Shown here: positions 6,194 to 6,907 of the stretch, in pieces
Layout of the letters: each line of letters starts with the position of its first letter
Numbering within the stretch: the first letter of the stretch is position 1
NCBI GenBank assembly: GCA_017437165.1
Contig: JAFSBS010000025.1
Location: 1-6,907 of the forward strand
From: Clostridia bacterium
GTDB lineage: Bacteria; Bacillota; Clostridia; Oscillospirales; Acutalibacteraceae
Length of the DNA: 6,907 bases
Reading direction: 5' to 3'
Notes under the pieces: generated by a model
Databases searched by the model: none
What the model was told of the DNA's origin: nothing
Seen by the model: the letters and a program-made list of their open reading frames with translations, nothing else
Made by a program: the position numbers and the translations under genes

Positions 6194-6907
6194 TTTATTT
6201 ATAGCCTTTGGCTTACAATTACCTATACATACACCACATTTTACGCACTTATCTGTGTCAATTGTGAATGATGCAAGTTTATGACCCGGCGCGATGTAAT
6301 CTGTTCTTGTAATTGCTTCAACAGGGCAGTTTTTAGCACAGATACCGCAACCGATACACTTATCTTTATCAATTGAGAATGAAACGAGGTCTTTACAAAC
6401 ACCTGCAGGACATTTCTTGTCAACAACGTGAGCAATGTACTCATCTTTAAAGCGTTGATATGTAGAAAGAACAGGGTTTGGAGCTGTCTGACCGAGACCA
6501 CAGAGTGAGTTTTCTTTGATATAGTTACAAAGTTTTTCCATTCTGTCAAGGTCTTCTAAAGTACCTTTACCGCTTGTGATTTTTTCAAGAATTTCAAGAA
6601 GTCTTCTTGTACCAACACGGCAAGGTGTACATTTACCACAAGATTCATCAACAGTAAATTCAAGGAAGAATTTTGCAATATCAACCATACAGTCGTCTTC
6701 GTCCATAACGATAAGACCACCTGAACCCATCATTGCACCTTTAGCAACAAGGTTGTCATAGTCGATTTCAATATCAAGTAAATCTGCAGGAAGACATCCG
6801 CCTGAAGGACCACCTGTTTGTGCAGCCTTGAATTTTTTACCATTTGGAATACCGCCACCGATATCTTCAATGATTTCACGAAGTGTAGTACCCATAGGAA
6901 CTTCAAC
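6191..6907 (-). CDS. hydB: NADH-binding (NuoF-like) hydrogenase subunit HydB/HndC, C-terminal 238 residues
   Basis: The frame is open to the right edge, so the N-terminal part is missing. The family is about 600 residues, and the lost portion would hold the thioredoxin-like and FMN/NAD(H)-binding domains. The first visible residues, [19 protein letters not shown], are the SLBB domain; the Met in them is internal, not a start. Counting from the first visible residue, the NuoF-type [4Fe-4S] site is C90, C93, C96 (SCGKCTPCR) and C136 ([11 protein letters not shown]). CPAGVC (C166, C171) precedes two ferredoxin motifs: C184/187/190/194 (followed by Pro) and C221/224/227/231, where Lys stands in place of the usual Pro. 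HydB passes electrons between NAD(P)H and HydA, and in bifurcating enzymes also to ferredoxin. The extra C-terminal ferredoxin domain distinguishes it from complex I NuoF and supports the hydrogenase assignment, as does hydA just downstream. Confidence 0.92.
   Translation of the reverse strand, partial: VEVPMGTTLREIIEDIGGGIPNGKKFKAAQTGGPSGGCLPADLLDIEIDYDNLVAKGAMMGSGGLIVMDEDDCMVDIAKFFLEFTVDESCGKCTPCRVGTRRLLEILEKITSGKGTLEDLDRMEKLCNYIKENSLCGLGQTAPNPVLSTYQRFKDEYIAHVVDKKCPAGVCKDLVSFSIDKDKCIGCGICAKNCPVEAITRTDYIAPGHKLASFTIDTDKCVKCGVCIGNCKPKAINK

Noticed and set aside
6893..6895. ATG at this position as the start of a short ferredoxin-like gene
   Set aside because: The same frame continues upstream (V-E-V-P) to the window edge with SLBB-domain sequence and no ribosome binding site precedes the ATG; it is an internal Met of truncated hydB.

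Overview
The window looks like an AT-rich chromosome segment from an anaerobic Firmicute of the class Clostridia, most probably an Oscillospiraceae/Ruminococcus-like gut bacterium. The grounds are a multi-subunit [FeFe] hydrogenase, a very large secreted protein with BspA-type leucine-rich repeats and a dockerin-like module, strong AGGAGG ribosome binding sites, and short A/T-rich intergenic regions with canonical U-tailed terminators. This placement is inferred from family knowledge; there is no rRNA or other marker gene here.

Layout from left to right. Bases 1-228 (+) are the tail of a single-pass membrane protein whose start is off the left edge, followed by a strong intrinsic terminator (237-273). 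Bases 274-407 hold no credible gene but contain a more GC-rich, hairpin-forming stretch that may be a dispersed intergenic repeat. A second terminator, usable from both sides (407-454), closes the convergent gene on the minus strand. That gene, 460-4293 (-), encodes a 1277-residue exported protein: signal peptide, BspA-like leucine-rich repeat interrupted by an acidic 14-residue repeat and an InlB-B-like beta domain, an array of 14 units carrying one His and three Cys each, a second BspA-like block, a dockerin-like pair of calcium loops and an acidic TEPEV/TEPET tail. It has its own promoter (-35 TTGAAA, 17-base spacer, -10 TAAAAT) and ribosome binding site.

Further right, a 10-bp hairpin terminator (4388-4420) ends a minus-strand operon running in from the right edge: a NuoF-like hydrogenase subunit (hydB, 3' part only, 6191-6907) followed after 13 bases by the catalytic [FeFe]-hydrogenase subunit (hydA, 4426-6177, complete, 583 residues). 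HydB would exchange electrons with NAD(P)H through FMN, and its iron-sulfur clusters would connect to HydA's cluster chain and H-cluster. The arrangement matches HydABC/HndABCD-type cytoplasmic, probably electron-bifurcating, hydrogenases. The NuoE-like subunit expected next to hydB would lie off the right edge.

The two most notable points are a Ser in place of the first H-cluster cysteine ligand in the L1 motif of HydA (TSCSPGW instead of TSCCPxW) and the long His/Cys repeat array in the dockerin-bearing surface protein, which looks like a possible metal-binding or disulfide-rich extracellular stalk of unknown function.
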